This document shows positions 28,470 to 36,632 of a stretch of 64,000 nucleotides of DNA, piece by piece. A program made the position numbers and the translations under genes. Source of the DNA: Haloarcula regularis (GTDB lineage Archaea > Halobacteriota > Halobacteria > Halobacteriales > Haloarculaceae); the NCBI RefSeq assembly GCF_029338315.1, contig NZ_CP119794.1:1736001-1800000 (forward strand), given 5' to 3'. The notes beneath the pieces were generated by a model that made no database searches, was not told the origin of the DNA, and was given only the letters and a program-made list of their open reading frames with translations. How positions within the stretch are numbered: position 1 is the stretch's first letter; every line of letters starts with the position of its first letter.

Positions 28470-29606
28470 ATGTCTCTCAGTGAGGAGAATCGCGAACGAA
28501 TCGATGCACTCAGTCGAGGTTCGGGAACTGGCGACCTGATTGAGTTCTTTGCTAGCCTTCCCAGAGAGACTGACCGTAACTGGGAGTTGCAGTTGACAGA
28601 ATTAGTCCGGAGCGCACCGGAGCGGATTGATGATGTCGAGGAAGTAATCGATACCGAACTTTCTGAAACAGATCACTCACAGGATGAGATCAAGTTTGCA
28701 GCGCTCTTTGCCTATTTTACCTACCACCGGCATCACGAGAATTACGATATTCTCAATAATCTTCTCAGGAGACATGAGTCATTTGAACCTCATCCAATGT
28801 TTCCACACCTGCAGGCTCTCTACGAAAAACGGAGAAATACACCAGATAGCCATCAGAAAGCAATTGATTACGCCCGTGAGGCAGTCCAGAGGGTCGGCAC
28901 GGCTCATCCGGGGGTAACGAACAGTCTCGCGACAGCCATACTCTATCCATTAGAAGAGGATAAGGCAGAACTGCTGGATGACCGTCGGACCGATCTGCTC
29001 GATGAGGCAGAGCGGAACATCCAACGTGCGATAGACCAGTCAAACTATCCGAAATTTAAGGCTACATACGGTCGTATCCTGGCAATGCGGGGCCAGTACG
29101 ATGATGGTATCAATAAAATTCGAGAGGCGATTAATGACGAGGATGTCTCACAGGATAAATACGCACTTCGAATCGGTGAGTATCGGAAACACGAGTTCCG
29201 GGTCTTCCTTGAAAAGTACGCAGAAGAACTCCGAGATGAACAAAAAGAGATCAGAGAGACACAGACCGAGCTTGACGATGAGCTTGACCAAGCTATTGAA
29301 CGGCTGGAATCTGTAAGGGACGATTCCGAATCGAGGCTCCGCGATCTCCAGGCGCAGACGCTTCAGTTCCTCGGATTCTTTGCTACTCTTCTTGCGGTCA
29401 TTATTAGCTCAATTCAGATCGCGACGAGTTTTACCGTCACAGGAGCGGCTGGACTAATTCTGGTTTTAATAGGGGGATTATTAATCGCGTTCGGTGGGTT
29501 CAGCATCATTCTCCCGGTTGACGAGGGGAATGCGGATTCAAAGACGATTGTCTCTATTGGTGCCGTACTAACAGTTTTGAGCCTGTTGTACGTTTTCTTG
29601 ATCTAG
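28470..29606 (+). CDS. Helical-repeat, coiled-coil and three-TM protein, partner of PP2C
   Basis: The 378-aa protein has a soluble helical N-terminal part of about 245 residues with TPR-like pairs (HENYDILNNLLRRHESF, AIDYAREAVQRVGTAHP, AERNIQRAIDQSNYPKF, RILAMRGQYDDGINKIREAI). A strongly charged coiled coil follows (about 250-297), then three C-terminal membrane helices (FLGFFATLLAVIISSIQIA, GLILVLIGGLLIAFGGF, IVSIGAVLTVLSLLYVFLI). This sensor-plus-membrane layout resembles effectors of immune or stress systems. The ATG lies 5 nt after the phosphatase stop, and its A/T-rich codon use matches that gene. No known family was recognised. Confidence 0.75.
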   Translation: MSLSEENRERIDALSRGSGTGDLIEFFASLPRETDRNWELQLTELVRSAPERIDDVEEVIDTELSETDHSQDEIKFAALFAYFTYHRHHENYDILNNLLRRHESFEPHPMFPHLQALYEKRRNTPDSHQKAIDYAREAVQRVGTAHPGVTNSLATAILYPLEEDKAELLDDRRTDLLDEAERNIQRAIDQSNYPKFKATYGRILAMRGQYDDGINKIREAINDEDVSQDKYALRIGEYRKHEFRVFLEKYAEELRDEQKEIRETQTELDDELDQAIERLESVRDDSESRLRDLQAQTLQFLGFFATLLAVIISSIQIATSFTVTGAAGLILVLIGGLLIAFGGFSIILPVDEGNADSKTIVSIGAVLTVLSLLYVFLI

Positions 29607-29707
29607 GCGGCGCCATCGAACTCTGCTCCGTAGAGAGTATCTGTGTTGACAGTCAGTAAGTGAATTTGCGCCATTGAGCGATTCGCTATGCTATCGTTTC
29701 GGAAAAC

Positions 29708-29738
29708 ATCCGTGACCGATTCACGCGCTGTATTCAGC
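29708..29738 (-). repeat. 31-bp inverted repeat, left copy
   Basis: On the minus strand this reads GCTGAATAC-AGCGCG-TGAATCGGTCACGGAT. A near-identical copy in the opposite orientation is at 33742-33772; the two differ only by a 2-nt shift on each side of AGCGCG. It lies in a gene-poor stretch (29607-29822) that otherwise holds a minus-strand frame I cannot assign. Confidence 0.55.
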
Positions 29739-29822
29739 ACGACCTCAACAAACTGTCTGGGAACGAGGAGTTCAACAATGCCCGTTTCCGATTTTCGTCG
29801 ATAGCACGAAGAACCAGATGCG

Positions 29823-29936
29823 CTACAGCCCGACTTCGGCGAACGCGTCGTCGATAACGTCCTCGGTCGGCGCGTTGAGGTGCGGTTCGATGGCGGCGAA
29901 GCTATCCCACCCGCCGAAGCTGCCTCGTGCCAGTCC
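29823..29936 (-). pseudogene. C-terminal relic of an integrase-like protein
   Basis: On the minus strand a short frame reads RGSFGGWDSFAAIEPHL, then NAPTEDVIDDAFAEVGL and a stop at 29823. The upstream context TYVDWHEAA lies in a shifted frame. This looks like the tail of haloarchaeal site-specific integrases (aromatic-rich GGW-x-SF-x-AIEPYL), but I rely on memory of that family. It is too short to function. Confidence 0.4.
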
Positions 29937-30059
29937 ACGTACGTCTGCCTTTCGAGGGTACCGGCGTTGTGGAAGACGCTTGTTGGAAGCAGCCTAAATG
30001 AATGAGGCGATGGTGTGGACCGTCCATGATCCAATAAAACGTGACCGGCGGCAGACGGC

Positions 30060-30608
30060 CTACGTGAGCAATACCGTGTTCCCCATTCCACGCCGCTTGC
30101 GCTCAACGAAGTCTTTGGCCTCCAGGCTGTCGAGCGTACGGCTGACGGTCGCTTTCGAAAGGTCCGTCCGGTCAACGATCTCACTCTGTGGCAGGACGCC
30201 GTCAGCGTCAAGGACTGTTTTGTACACCAGTTCCTCATTGCTCGCAAGCTGTTCTGAAATGGTCTCCCACTCCTGCCGACGGGCCTGCAGTAGCTCGTTG
30301 CTGGTTTGGGTGGACTGCTGCGTAGATGGGCCCGGGCGCTCGGTGTCTGCCGTGGTCGTCGACGTCGAATCAGTATTGTTGAAGAGCGCTGTCACGCTCG
30401 TTCCGGCGGCACACGCTGCAACAGCGATGACGATCACATTAGAGAGCCCGAACTGCCACCCGAGAGTCCCAGCTCGCATTCGCTCGTCTCCGACCACGAC
30501 AACGGGCGGTGTCGCGATCAGGAACTGTGCGACGAGAATCGCTGTGGATATGACGAGAACTCCCGTAGCCAGTAGCTCAGAGCGCGAGAGTGGGCGTATC
30601 TGTGTCAT
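30060..30608 (-). CDS. Membrane-anchored winged-helix transcription regulator
   Basis: The 182-aa protein starts MTQIRPLSRSELLATG. Two membrane helices (VLVISTAILVAQFLIATPPVV and LSNVIVIAVAACAAGTSVTAL) are followed by a Thr/Ser linker, a short coiled segment and a C-terminal MarR/TrmB-like winged helix (NEELVYKTVLDADG, LPQSEIVDRTDLSKATVSRTL, then the wing VERKRRGMGNTVLLT). The DNA-binding domain must face the cytoplasm, so this is a candidate membrane-linked sensor-regulator. It lies 136 nt downstream of an exported protein gene and is the best candidate to bind the operator at 31435-31470. Confidence 0.75.
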   Translation of the reverse strand: MTQIRPLSRSELLATGVLVISTAILVAQFLIATPPVVVVGDERMRAGTLGWQFGLSNVIVIAVAACAAGTSVTALFNNTDSTSTTTADTERPGPSTQQSTQTSNELLQARRQEWETISEQLASNEELVYKTVLDADGVLPQSEIVDRTDLSKATVSRTLDSLEAKDFVERKRRGMGNTVLLT

Positions 30609-30744
30609 TGGTGTTCTCCGAACCGGATGGGAAACGACCAGCGCCTCGTACACTTCGAGGTAGCGGTGTGGCCGACAGCGACCGAAAGCGGATGCCATGT
30701 GGAGTCATGGCCATCGATCTTGCAGCGGAGCGAACAGTCCCTGT

Positions 30745-31386
30745 TCATTGGCCACCCCAGTTGAGTCGAACGAGCGATTCAATGGTCTCAGTACGGAGAT
30801 CGACCACGGCACTGTACTGTGCTCCGGACTCGTTCGGTGTCACAACGACGAGTATGCGGTCATCGCTCCACTGCGATTCACGTCGCTCGAAGACGATGGA
30901 GTCATCATGTTGTTGGACAGTGAATGCGGATGCATTGGGGGCGATCTCAGTCCGCAACGATGCGTTCGGTGTGGCCCCGATGACTGCAGCACGGTCGCTT
31001 GAGAGCCGTGCCGGAATCCGACGAACAGTGTACACTGCGCTCTCGGGTGTTGGAATGTCGCCGTCGACGGTCTCAGCAGCCGTGATAACTTGCTGTACCT
31101 GCATACGTGTTCGTATATCCACTGCTGGCGGTTCACGACCGTTCGTTCGGACGACGTGATGACCGTCGACGTGGTTGATCTCGATTCGGGAGACCGTCCG
31201 AATGTCTTCGACCAGTACGTGCTGTTGCCCGCCGCCGGTCGTGGCGACGAGGGCACCGTCCTTAATGTTGAACTCGTGGGTTTCGTTAGGGACGATGCCA
31301 GTGACACTGCCAAAGACCGCGAGACTACTGCCCAGGACGATCAGCGAGAGGACCAGTGCCAGTCTGGAGGGGGGGACTGGGGACAT
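30745..31386 (-). CDS. Exported haloarchaeal protein, operator-flanking (minus side)
   Basis: The 213-aa protein starts MSPVPPSRLALVLSLIVLGS, a Sec-type signal or membrane anchor. The mature part is beta-rich with sequons (NET, NAS). Its C-terminal stretch DRILVVVTPNESGAQYSAVVDLRTETIESLVRL resembles a PepSY-like unit, in which a strand pair is followed by D-x-x-T-x-x-x-x. The protein diverges from the exported protein at 31656 across a nested palindrome and precedes the membrane-anchored regulator on the same strand. Function unknown. Confidence 0.65.
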   Translation of the reverse strand: MSPVPPSRLALVLSLIVLGSSLAVFGSVTGIVPNETHEFNIKDGALVATTGGGQQHVLVEDIRTVSRIEINHVDGHHVVRTNGREPPAVDIRTRMQVQQVITAAETVDGDIPTPESAVYTVRRIPARLSSDRAAVIGATPNASLRTEIAPNASAFTVQQHDDSIVFERRESQWSDDRILVVVTPNESGAQYSAVVDLRTETIESLVRLNWGGQ

Positions 31387-31434
31387 GGTTCCTTTTCGAA
31401 ACATCGGCAGTATGAATCTGATGGTTTCAGGGCG

Positions 31435-31470
31435 TGAAACACCTGTGAAACGCGTTTCAGTCGTGTTTCA
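31435..31470. promoter_or_regulatory. Nested palindromic operator between divergent exported-protein genes
   Basis: The outer arms TGAAACAC (31435-31442) and GTGTTTCA (31463-31470) are exact reverse complements. Between them, with 3-nt spacers on both sides, is a perfect 14-bp palindrome TGAAACGCGTTTCA (31446-31459). Further GAAAC/GTTTC half-sites lie at about 31398, 31423 and 31476. The symmetry suggests two stacked dimers of a winged-helix regulator. It lies upstream of both divergent genes. Confidence 0.75.
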
Positions 31471-31513
31471 TCGCCGTTTCCAATGGTGATTTACAAGGAC
31501 TTTCTTCCAAACT

Positions 31514-31666
31514 ATGAGCACAGCAGTCGGCGACGACAGACCGAATCGACTACGGGACCGGTTCCACGGTGTCCGTAGCCGCCCTGTCGGTCCCCGCCCG
31601 GCTGTTGTCAGAGTGCCAATGATACGACGTAATCGACGCGACTGGAGTGAGAGAAATGCAACGTGA
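31514..31666 (+). CDS. Possible small basic leader protein
   Basis: A 50-codon frame starts MSTAVGDDRPNRLRDRF and ends DWSERNAT, rich in Arg and Pro. ATTTACAAG about 25 nt upstream could serve as TATA box for a leaderless start. Its TGA lies 8 nt inside the next gene, so it may couple translation, or it may simply be leader sequence. No homology is recognised. Confidence 0.3.
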   Translation: MSTAVGDDRPNRLRDRFHGVRSRPVGPRPAVVRVPMIRRNRRDWSERNAT

Positions 31667-32627
31667 CTACAGACTCGCGATATACGCCCTCGGCATCTCG
31701 ACTGTATTGCTCGTCGCCAGTGGCGCCGCTGTTATCGCAGGGGCCAGTCTGTCTCCCGGACCGACAGACGACCCCGGCAACGAGACGAACGCCACCAAGC
31801 TGGACGCGGACCATCAGCAGCAATTCAACGAAACGCCGACGCAGACTGGCGACAGCAGATACACCTTACGGCCAGCCCAGCGCACGTGTAGTGGTGCCCT
31901 CCGCCTCAACAGTCCAGACCGCAACAGTACCAGCCACCAGGTCGGAGACGTGACCGTCACACTGGTCTCACACCATGATAGTGCGCCGATTGACGAGATC
32001 GGACGGCAGCGGTTAGCCGAACTCGTCGTCGAAGCAACGAGCAACCGTGCAGGTCTAAATGAGTACAGCCATCTCGAGGTACGGGTAAATCAGTACTACG
32101 AGTCCACGGCACGTGACGAACCGCTGGACATCGCTGGCATCCACGTTCGTCCCACTGACGATTGTCTTCCGTCGGTTCGAGGAACAGTCAACCTCACCAA
32201 CGAGACGGTTGATGTGCGGACTGTCCGTCCGGACATCGACGAGGTGAGTCTGAACTACACCGACAAGATTGGCGTACTGGATCAGGCCGATCGAGAACTG
32301 ATCGAGCGCCTCGTCGTGGCCGACAAACAGACGAGCTACAACGTTCGGGCACATTTGGATGCCACGGCGCTGGAGGCGACTGTCACGGAGGCAACCGCCG
32401 ATGGTCACGTCGATATCAAACTCCAGCGCTCCGACGGGAACGCGAGTTCGGTCATGCTGACTGTCGATCTCGACGCGGAGACTGTCGTCCACTCGTGGGT
32501 CAAGATACAGATTGATGAGTCGAACACTGAGATAGTCGAAGTCCAGAATACGTCCGAACAGGCTGAGAGCGTCAGTATCGGCCTCGACGGATCAAACGCC
32601 ACGGTGGTGAACGGCACAGGTGGGTGA
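31656..32627 (+). CDS. Exported haloarchaeal protein, operator-flanking (plus side)
   Basis: The 323-aa protein starts MQRDYRLAIYALGISTVLL with an N-terminal hydrophobic helix, then an Asn/Thr/Gln-rich stalk and an extracytoplasmic domain with several sequons (NRNST-type, NLTNET, NYT). The last part SSVMLTVDLDAETVVHSWVKI parallels the PepSY-like end of the divergent exported protein, so the two may be distant paralogs. GGAGTGAGAG sits just upstream of the ATG. Function unknown; probably co-regulated with its neighbour through the shared operator. Confidence 0.65.
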   Translation: MQRDYRLAIYALGISTVLLVASGAAVIAGASLSPGPTDDPGNETNATKLDADHQQQFNETPTQTGDSRYTLRPAQRTCSGALRLNSPDRNSTSHQVGDVTVTLVSHHDSAPIDEIGRQRLAELVVEATSNRAGLNEYSHLEVRVNQYYESTARDEPLDIAGIHVRPTDDCLPSVRGTVNLTNETVDVRTVRPDIDEVSLNYTDKIGVLDQADRELIERLVVADKQTSYNVRAHLDATALEATVTEATADGHVDIKLQRSDGNASSVMLTVDLDAETVVHSWVKIQIDESNTEIVEVQNTSEQAESVSIGLDGSNATVVNGTGG

Positions 32628-32793
32628 GCGCGGCCATCGGTCAGAACAGGACTACGTCTCCGCACCTGTGCTCTTGCTCACTGCCAGGAACGCGAGGTAG
32701 CATATCAGGATACAATTTCCGTGGTAGCACCTGTTCGTCGACACGGTATCGACCCAAGTTCCAAACCGCAATCGAACGCTTCGACCCGCTTCT

Positions 32794-32927
32794 CCTGTTT
32801 TTCGAGCGGTCGTTGTCGATCTGCTTTTGGTCGACCGTGACACGCGGATCGTTGGCGATGCGAAATGGAAGACCGGGAAAGTGGATAACGACGATGTGTA
32901 TCAACTGACGTCGTATATGCTGGCGCA
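32794..32927 (+). pseudogene. Relic of McrC-type restriction component
   Basis: A plus-strand frame reads RAVVVDLLLVDRDTRIV, then GDAKWKTGK, and further on DDVYQLTSYMLAQAQ. D-x-K-W-K is the PD-(D/E)xK nuclease core and DVYQL-x-SY the following helix of McrC proteins, which act in modified-cytosine-dependent restriction. Upstream coding is degraded, and downstream the frame is cut by an IS element at 32928. Confidence 0.5.
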
Positions 32928-33696
32928 GGCACAGTCTGTTCTGACCCTCCTCAGCTGGCGTTTGTCCATCGAGCGCTTGGTTCGGTCGTTCGTGGTTGTA
33001 GTGCTGTCTGAAGCGTCGTGCTCACCGTTTTGCGCTGGATTGACAGCCCCAACAGACGGAGTGAGAGCGGTCGATTCGCATGGTCACAGTCTGGCACCAT
33101 TTTTCGGTGTGGTTCCGGATTCGATAGTAGAGCCGACCGGTTAAATCGTGGCGAGCGATGGCAGTCAGATACCCTTCAGCATCGACGAGAAAGTCTGTCT
33201 CGGAGACATCGTGCTTCTCGGTGAGCCGATGCAGGAACGCCGTCTTCAGAAATCTACGATTTCTGATGGGCTGCACGAGAACTGCGTTCTCGTGAACGCC
33301 GCGGGATCAGTTCTGGGGGGCTGAACACGTCGACTTCGAGCAGTAATTTTGACTCTGTGTCGACCGCCGCGTACAGCCACTTTTTCTCGCCGTCAATCTC
33401 TATTAATGTCTCGTCGACCGCGACGGCTCCGCAGTCGGCGGATTTCTCTGGGCCTCAGACAGTGTATGCACCCAGTTCCAGACCGCACCGTAAGAGCGAT
33501 CGACACCGTCTCCCTGATCGACAGCCCCGCCGCGTGGAGACGCACCCCAGACCACCGAACGGGTGTCGGCGTGCGCTCGTTCTTCCAAACATCTTGGCTA
33601 TCCTCATCTAGCGTCTCTCTGAGGAGATCTGCGAGTTGTATAGGCACGTCTCGCTACGGCCCCCCGCTTCTCAAACTCGCTCAACTAGACAGTGCC
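32928..33696 (-). mobile_element. Degenerate IS6-family insertion sequence with broken transposase
   Basis: Minus-strand frames between about 33650 and 32930 spell a haloarchaeal DDE transposase in pieces: WSGVRLHAAGLSIRETV, NWVHTLSEAQ, EKKWLYAAVDTESKLLLEV, LTEKHDVSETDFLVDAEGYL, EKWCQTVTMRIDRSH and NHERPNQALDGQTPAEE. Several frameshifts separate them. Imperfect ends GGCACAGTCTG (32928) and its inverted partner at 33685-33696 (GGCACTGTCTAG on the minus strand) give an element of about 770 bp, normal for the family. It sits in the McrC relic. Confidence 0.65.
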
Positions 33697-33741
33697 TGGC
33701 CGCGAGATCTGTACCAGTTCCGATCACGTTCCATCGGGCGC

Positions 33742-33772
33742 GCTGAATACACAGCGCGAATCGGTCACGGAT
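33742..33772 (+). repeat. 31-bp inverted repeat, right copy
   Basis: The sequence GCTGAATACACAGCGCG-AATCGGTCACGGAT is the inverted partner of 29708-29738, about 4 kb away, just outside the IS6-type element. The flanking sequence is not visibly shared. Confidence 0.55.
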
Positions 33773-33928
33773 CAGTAGACATCTGGTGGTCGGTGAGAAC
33801 CACGATATGAAGCGCACCCTCGCTCCAGAGAGTTTCCGGAGTAGTGCATTCAGTTCTCCATACCGGTCTATTGCACACATTGAAACTGTTGTCCCTCATT
33901 TAAGTACGTCACCAGCAAAACACCTCGG

Positions 33929-34524
33929 ATGATGGGAGAACCGCAACAATACGCGATCACTGCGCTTGAGCTCTCTGGCAGTCGGTATACCGTCGAACAG
34001 ACGGGTACGGACAAGAACTTCCAACCGGAGTATGAAGCCAGGGACATCACTGGTGACACGATCTTCCGCTGCACTCACCAGATGTACGAGGGGAACGATA
34101 CCTTCCCCTTCCTCGACACTGACGGAACGGAGTTATTTACTGTCGAAGCCAGCGGGAAGTGGGATATCGCCGGCGACTATCTGCTCACAGATAGCCAAAC
34201 TGGGGAAGAGCTCGTTGTTTGGACAACGACTTTTCGCTCTTCCAAGACACCTGGCGAATCCGCGACGCTGAGGACGAGTCGGTTCTCGCCGAGATCAGCT
34301 CACGTGGCGCACTCTTCACTATGGGTCGAAAAATCCTGCCAGTGGGCCAGTGGATCGGACATACATTCGAGATAACTGATGCAGAAGGCACTGCTGTTGG
34401 AACCATCGAGAGCGGTTTCGCCGTGTTTGATCAGTACGAGATCACGATTAGCGATAGCAGTTCGGTGCCGATCGACCCGATCGTGGCAGGAACAGTCGTC
34501 ATCGATGCAATTCAGGGAAACTGA
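33929..34524 (+). CDS. LURP-one/scramblase-like protein (frameshifted)
   Basis: Two frames join into one protein of about 198 aa, from MMGEPQQYAITALELSGSRY through TVEASGKWDIAGDYLLTD to LDNDFSLFQDTWRIRDAEDESVLAEI and DQYEITISDSSSVPIDPIV. The repeated D-x-W/F-x-I-x-D units match the LURP-one/Tubby-like beta-barrel fold seen in small haloarchaeal proteins of unknown role. The shift lies in a T run near 34218, where one more T restores EELVVLDND. ATTTAAG about 30 nt upstream suggests a leaderless start. Confidence 0.6.
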
Positions 34525-35263
34525 CCAAGATCAACAGAGCCTCGGACGTTCGACGTACTCCCCCAACTTTCCTCGGTTCTGTCACATGCCCAGTGAATCG
34601 AGATCAGTTTGAGTACTGCATTCACCCTCCTGTACCTCGCACGCCGTTCTTGACAGGTATCGAGTGATGCAACGAGCAGACCGGGACGTGGCTCATCTCT
34701 GTGGACCGAATCGCCACTTCTTGGACAAGTCGTTACGCTCGGTTTCAGACCGAGAGTAGGGGAGTAGCCACTCGGTTTATGTGTCTATATATCACGGTGG
34801 TCAGCAGCAGTTCACCGAACAAAGCCGTCGTGATCAGGAGGACGACAGCGAATGCAGGGCGGCGGAGTGATCGCTCGGTGCTGAAGCAGGGACATATCGA
34901 ACGTCTCTCTTTGCGACCATTATGTATGGGGGCCGACACTCTGTCTCGACAGGAATACGAGCAGCAGAGTATCTACGCCGAGAATTGAAACCGTTGGCAG
35001 TGCCAGATTCGAGCGAGGCCTCCTCCCGCTGACGTCGTCAGCGTCTTGGTGGCGCTCGAGTTCGCTGTCATGTCCGCAGTGGTGCTGCTTCTGGCGTCGT
35101 TTGAAGTCGCAGCACCACTGATGCCGCTGTTACTCGTCTTCGTGGTTGCGCTTCTGCGCTACGGTCGTAAGTCATTCAGTGGTCTGTACTGACCGGATTG
35201 TGGCTCGTCTATGAAGTCGTTACTGCGGATTCGCTTCGTGTCAGTGGTAGCTGAGCGAATATA
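34525..35263. other. Degenerate stretch of the island
   Basis: No full gene is supported. The only coding-like remnant is a plus-strand frame near 35041-35191 encoding a hydrophobic peptide (LEFAVMSAVVLLLASFEVA, then LMPLLLVFVVALLRYGRK) without a convincing start, probably the end of a lost membrane protein. Confidence 0.4.
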
Positions 35264-35461
35264 CTACGTAGTAGGTGTGCGTCTCAAATATTTAGCTGCA
35301 CACTGGCCAGCTGTTCGGCCAAGCGTAGTCAAGCCGACAAGTAGACCCGCACACAAGCATATTACTGCGAGGTTGGATCCAACTGGGTTGTAGAGGAACC
35401 ATCCCGTTACGATATTCAACAGAATCAAGATGAACGGGTAAAGTGTTTGGAGCGGACTCAT
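35264..35461 (-). CDS. Small two-helix membrane protein
   Basis: This 65-aa protein has two hydrophobic helices (YPFILILLNIVTGWFLY and LAVICLCAGLLVGLTTLG) and a basic tail KYLRRTPTT. A TATA-like block (TGATTATTTAATC on the minus strand, 35488-35502) lies about 30-40 nt before the ATG, supporting real transcription. The fold could sit in the membrane as a hairpin. No family is recognised. Confidence 0.5.
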   Translation of the reverse strand: MSPLQTLYPFILILLNIVTGWFLYNPVGSNLAVICLCAGLLVGLTTLGRTAGQCAAKYLRRTPTT

Positions 35462-36084
35462 TGATCTTGGACGGATGTAGTTGCGGCGTGATTAAATAAT
35501 CACCTAAGACACAAAATCAATTTGTAGCGTTTTGCAGGCAGTATTCTGAGTCCTTCGCTACACTGCTCGTTTCACTGAAAGTACGCACCTTCAAGACTGC
35601 AGACGGACTGATTCGTTCGCGGAGACGCGAGATTCGAGTGATAGAGCGGCCCGGTATCGGCACGGTTTCGCGTTTTTGGGAAAATATAATGGTGCATCTC
35701 AAATGGGAGTCCGTCAGAAACGAGCCAGACCGAAAGGTACCTGCTATTTTCGCCCACGAGCGCCCCAGCCCCTTCACAGGGTGGGTCGACGGCCCTGAGA
35801 TGGCAGTGGAGCGAAACTCACGGTCGACTACTGTACAGTCGGGTGAGCGAACGAGTGCTAGCCGTCATCTTTCTTGACTCACCAGACTACGACGCGCAGG
35901 TCGTCGGCAAGAAGGCTGGCAGCTGCGAGCGCTGGAGTGTTCGGTGTGGCGGAGGTCGACGTATGAGTGGAGTGGGAAGACGGCCGCCGGCCATAGATGG
36001 AGATTATGGAAGTGAATTGCAGCTCGTGGGTGGCCGATGGCCCACTCGAGACTCTGCTGTCGTCGTACAAAAGCGACGGACCGG
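35462..36084. other. Gene-poor stretch of the island
   Basis: I see only short unsupported frames. An AT-rich block GAAAATATAATGG near 35679-35691 precedes a 60-codon frame starting MVHLKWESVRNEPDRK, but its later part is low-quality. The region looks like decayed accessory DNA. Confidence 0.35.
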
Positions 36085-36425
36085 TTAGACCTGACGCCCC
36101 GTTTCGACCACTTCCCGGCCGGTCTCCCGCCAAGCACAGCCCATCCAGACAGACTCGAGGCGCACGAAGCCACCGTCCGAGCTCGGTTCGAATTCGGCGG
36201 TCCGTTTCGGACCGCGGAGTGACTCGCGCGCGAGCGTCCACGGGCGACCCGCCGATGTGCTCGCCCACGTCCCAGCCGCGCTCTCGAGCGACGTGTGTGC
36301 AGTACTGCCCGGGCGTGCCGAGGGGCGTGTCGGCGAGCGCGAGCGTCTCGTGGTCGCCGTCGCGACCGACAACCGCGAACGTGCGCTCGTAGCCGTCCCA
36401 GTAGATCGCGACGTCGCCGAACGCA
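36085..36425 (-). pseudogene. 5'-truncated, frameshifted hypothetical gene antisense to the integrase tail
   Basis: A minus-strand frame reads FGDVAIYWDGYERTFAVVG, then TLALADTPLGTPGQYC and THVARERGWDVGEHIGG. After a shift near 36230 it continues TAEFEPSSDGGFVRLESVW and ends ETGREVVETGRQV with a stop at 36085. Codon ends are strongly G/C as in real genes of this genome. The 5' part is lost where the opposite-strand integrase tail begins, so this is a junction of two decayed genes. No family is recognised. Confidence 0.4.
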
Positions 36426-36568
36426 TCAACGCGACCCGCAAGACCACCGAAGAACACTACGCCAAGGCATCGCCCGGGGAGCGACGGCGCCGCCAACGCG
36501 AGCGCATGGAAGATCGCCGTCGCCAGCTCGTCACTCAACTCGAGTTCACCCCCACAGATGACCAGTAA
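36413..36568 (+). pseudogene. C-terminus of a tyrosine-recombinase integrase
   Basis: The frame VAERINATRKTTEEHYAKAS followed by a long Arg/Glu helix (GERRRRQRERMEDRRRQLV) and QLEFTPTDDQ matches the last helices of haloarchaeal integrases. There HY in the EEHYAKA segment is the likely catalytic Tyr position. The rest of the enzyme is absent. It ends 64 bp before the tRNA-Pro-derived repeat, as expected of an integrase gene next to an att site. Confidence 0.55.
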
Positions 36569-36632
36569 CACCCAACCCAGAATTCCGACGAATTGCCACC
36601 CACAGCACCCCCAAAACAGCGAACAGTCCGAA

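Noticed and set aside
34745-34939. Minus-strand 64-codon frame with one hydrophobic helix
   Set aside because: It starts at a GTG without promoter or ribosome site and sits in decayed DNA; too weak to list as a gene.
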